IMG/VR virus record: IMGVR_UViG_3300021343_000069
Span: 1-20,845 of that record
Source of the DNA: a virus
DNA: 20,845 bases
Reading direction: 5' to 3' (one strand)
The notes beneath the pieces are model-generated. The model saw nothing but the letters and a program-made list of their open reading frames with translations, had not been told where the DNA came from and made no database searches. Positions 20,594 to 20,845 of the stretch are shown one piece after another (the stretch's first letter is position 1; each line of letters opens with the position of its first letter). Both the position numbers and the translations under genes were made by a program.

Positions 20594-20845
20594 ATGCTAA
20601 ACCTTATTGCGATCCTAATTGGCGTTGTAATATTGCTGGTGACATTGTTCATTCTCGGCTTTGTCTCCTTTCGTTTTGCTCTTAGCTATTTCCTAGGGGA
20701 AAATATCACAGTAACAGTGATGGATGAGTTTGGTCACAAGAGGTCTAGGCGCTTTAATTGCAGTCGGGATGAGGAGTTAGTCAAGGTTATTGATGAACTG
20801 AAGCAGCAGACGAGGCGACAGCGAAAAATGAGGGCGGCTCAGTGA
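20594..20845 (+). CDS. small inner-membrane protein of unknown function
   Basis: 83 residues, 20 bases after the preceding gene and with no clear ribosome site, so translation may depend on the upstream gene. A strongly hydrophobic N-terminus (LNLIAILIGVVILLVTLFIL and FVSFRFALSYFL, about residues 2-34) forms one long or two short membrane helices. The rest, ITVTVMDEFGHKRSRRFNCS then ELVKVIDELKQQTRRQRKM, is a small soluble domain of two strands and a basic helix, expected in the cytoplasm. Proximity and shared composition suggest an operon with the 19707 gene, perhaps sensor/effector and membrane partner. No family is recognised. The stop codon is the last base of the window, so what follows is unseen. 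Confidence 0.6.
   Translation: MLNLIAILIGVVILLVTLFILGFVSFRFALSYFLGENITVTVMDEFGHKRSRRFNCSRDEELVKVIDELKQQTRRQRKMRAAQ

Overview
The window is a large part of a Mu-like (transposable, Saltoviridae-type) prophage. It runs from a Ner-like regulator at the left edge through the DDE transposase A, the transposition ATPase B, an early accessory block, GemA, a Mor/C-family activator, a lysis cassette, and the head-packaging genes (small and large terminase, DUF935 portal, MuF head morphogenesis, gpG). It stops before the protease/scaffold and tail genes, which should lie to the right. The repressor and left phage end should lie to the left. Phage core genes are GC-rich and tightly packed, with many ATGA/TGATG-type overlaps and strong GGAGG-type ribosome sites. 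The gene order and protein types fit a gammaproteobacterial host, probably an environmental or marine one, but nothing here fixes the species.

Layout: 1-7493 is the rightward early operon (regulators, A, B, a run of small early genes, DUF3164, GemA, Mor/C), closed by a clear intrinsic terminator at 7498-7521. 7522-11294 is a strikingly AT-rich cargo block with an 825-aa SIR2-like/P-loop NTPase protein and a 207-aa protein with HEPN-like features; both look like anti-phage or toxin-type genes. 11295-16980 is the late operon: GH108 endolysin, holin-like protein, DksA/TraR zinc finger, DUF2730, a VpaChn25_0724-type winged helix, DUF3486 small terminase, large terminase and portal. A second small cargo, an antisense 89-aa protein with a Cas2/SinR-like look, sits between portal and MuF (16981-17526). 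MuF carries a toxin-like C-terminal domain. gpG follows, then a third AT-rich cargo of two genes (19707-20845) of unknown function, one a small membrane protein.

How it works together: A and B carry out replicative transposition, Ner and the small HTH proteins control early transcription, and the Mor/C activator is expected to switch on the late genes. The three cargo blocks differ in base composition from the phage core, sit exactly at gene junctions, and are accompanied by inverted repeats and their own candidate promoters. This is what is expected of morons expressed from the prophage to protect the lysogen. The most noteworthy items are the SIR2/P-loop plus HEPN-like pair, the stand-alone Cas2-like gene, the two-gene cargo at the right end, and a tandem family of three paralogous small early proteins. 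All family assignments are from reading motifs by eye; no database search was possible.
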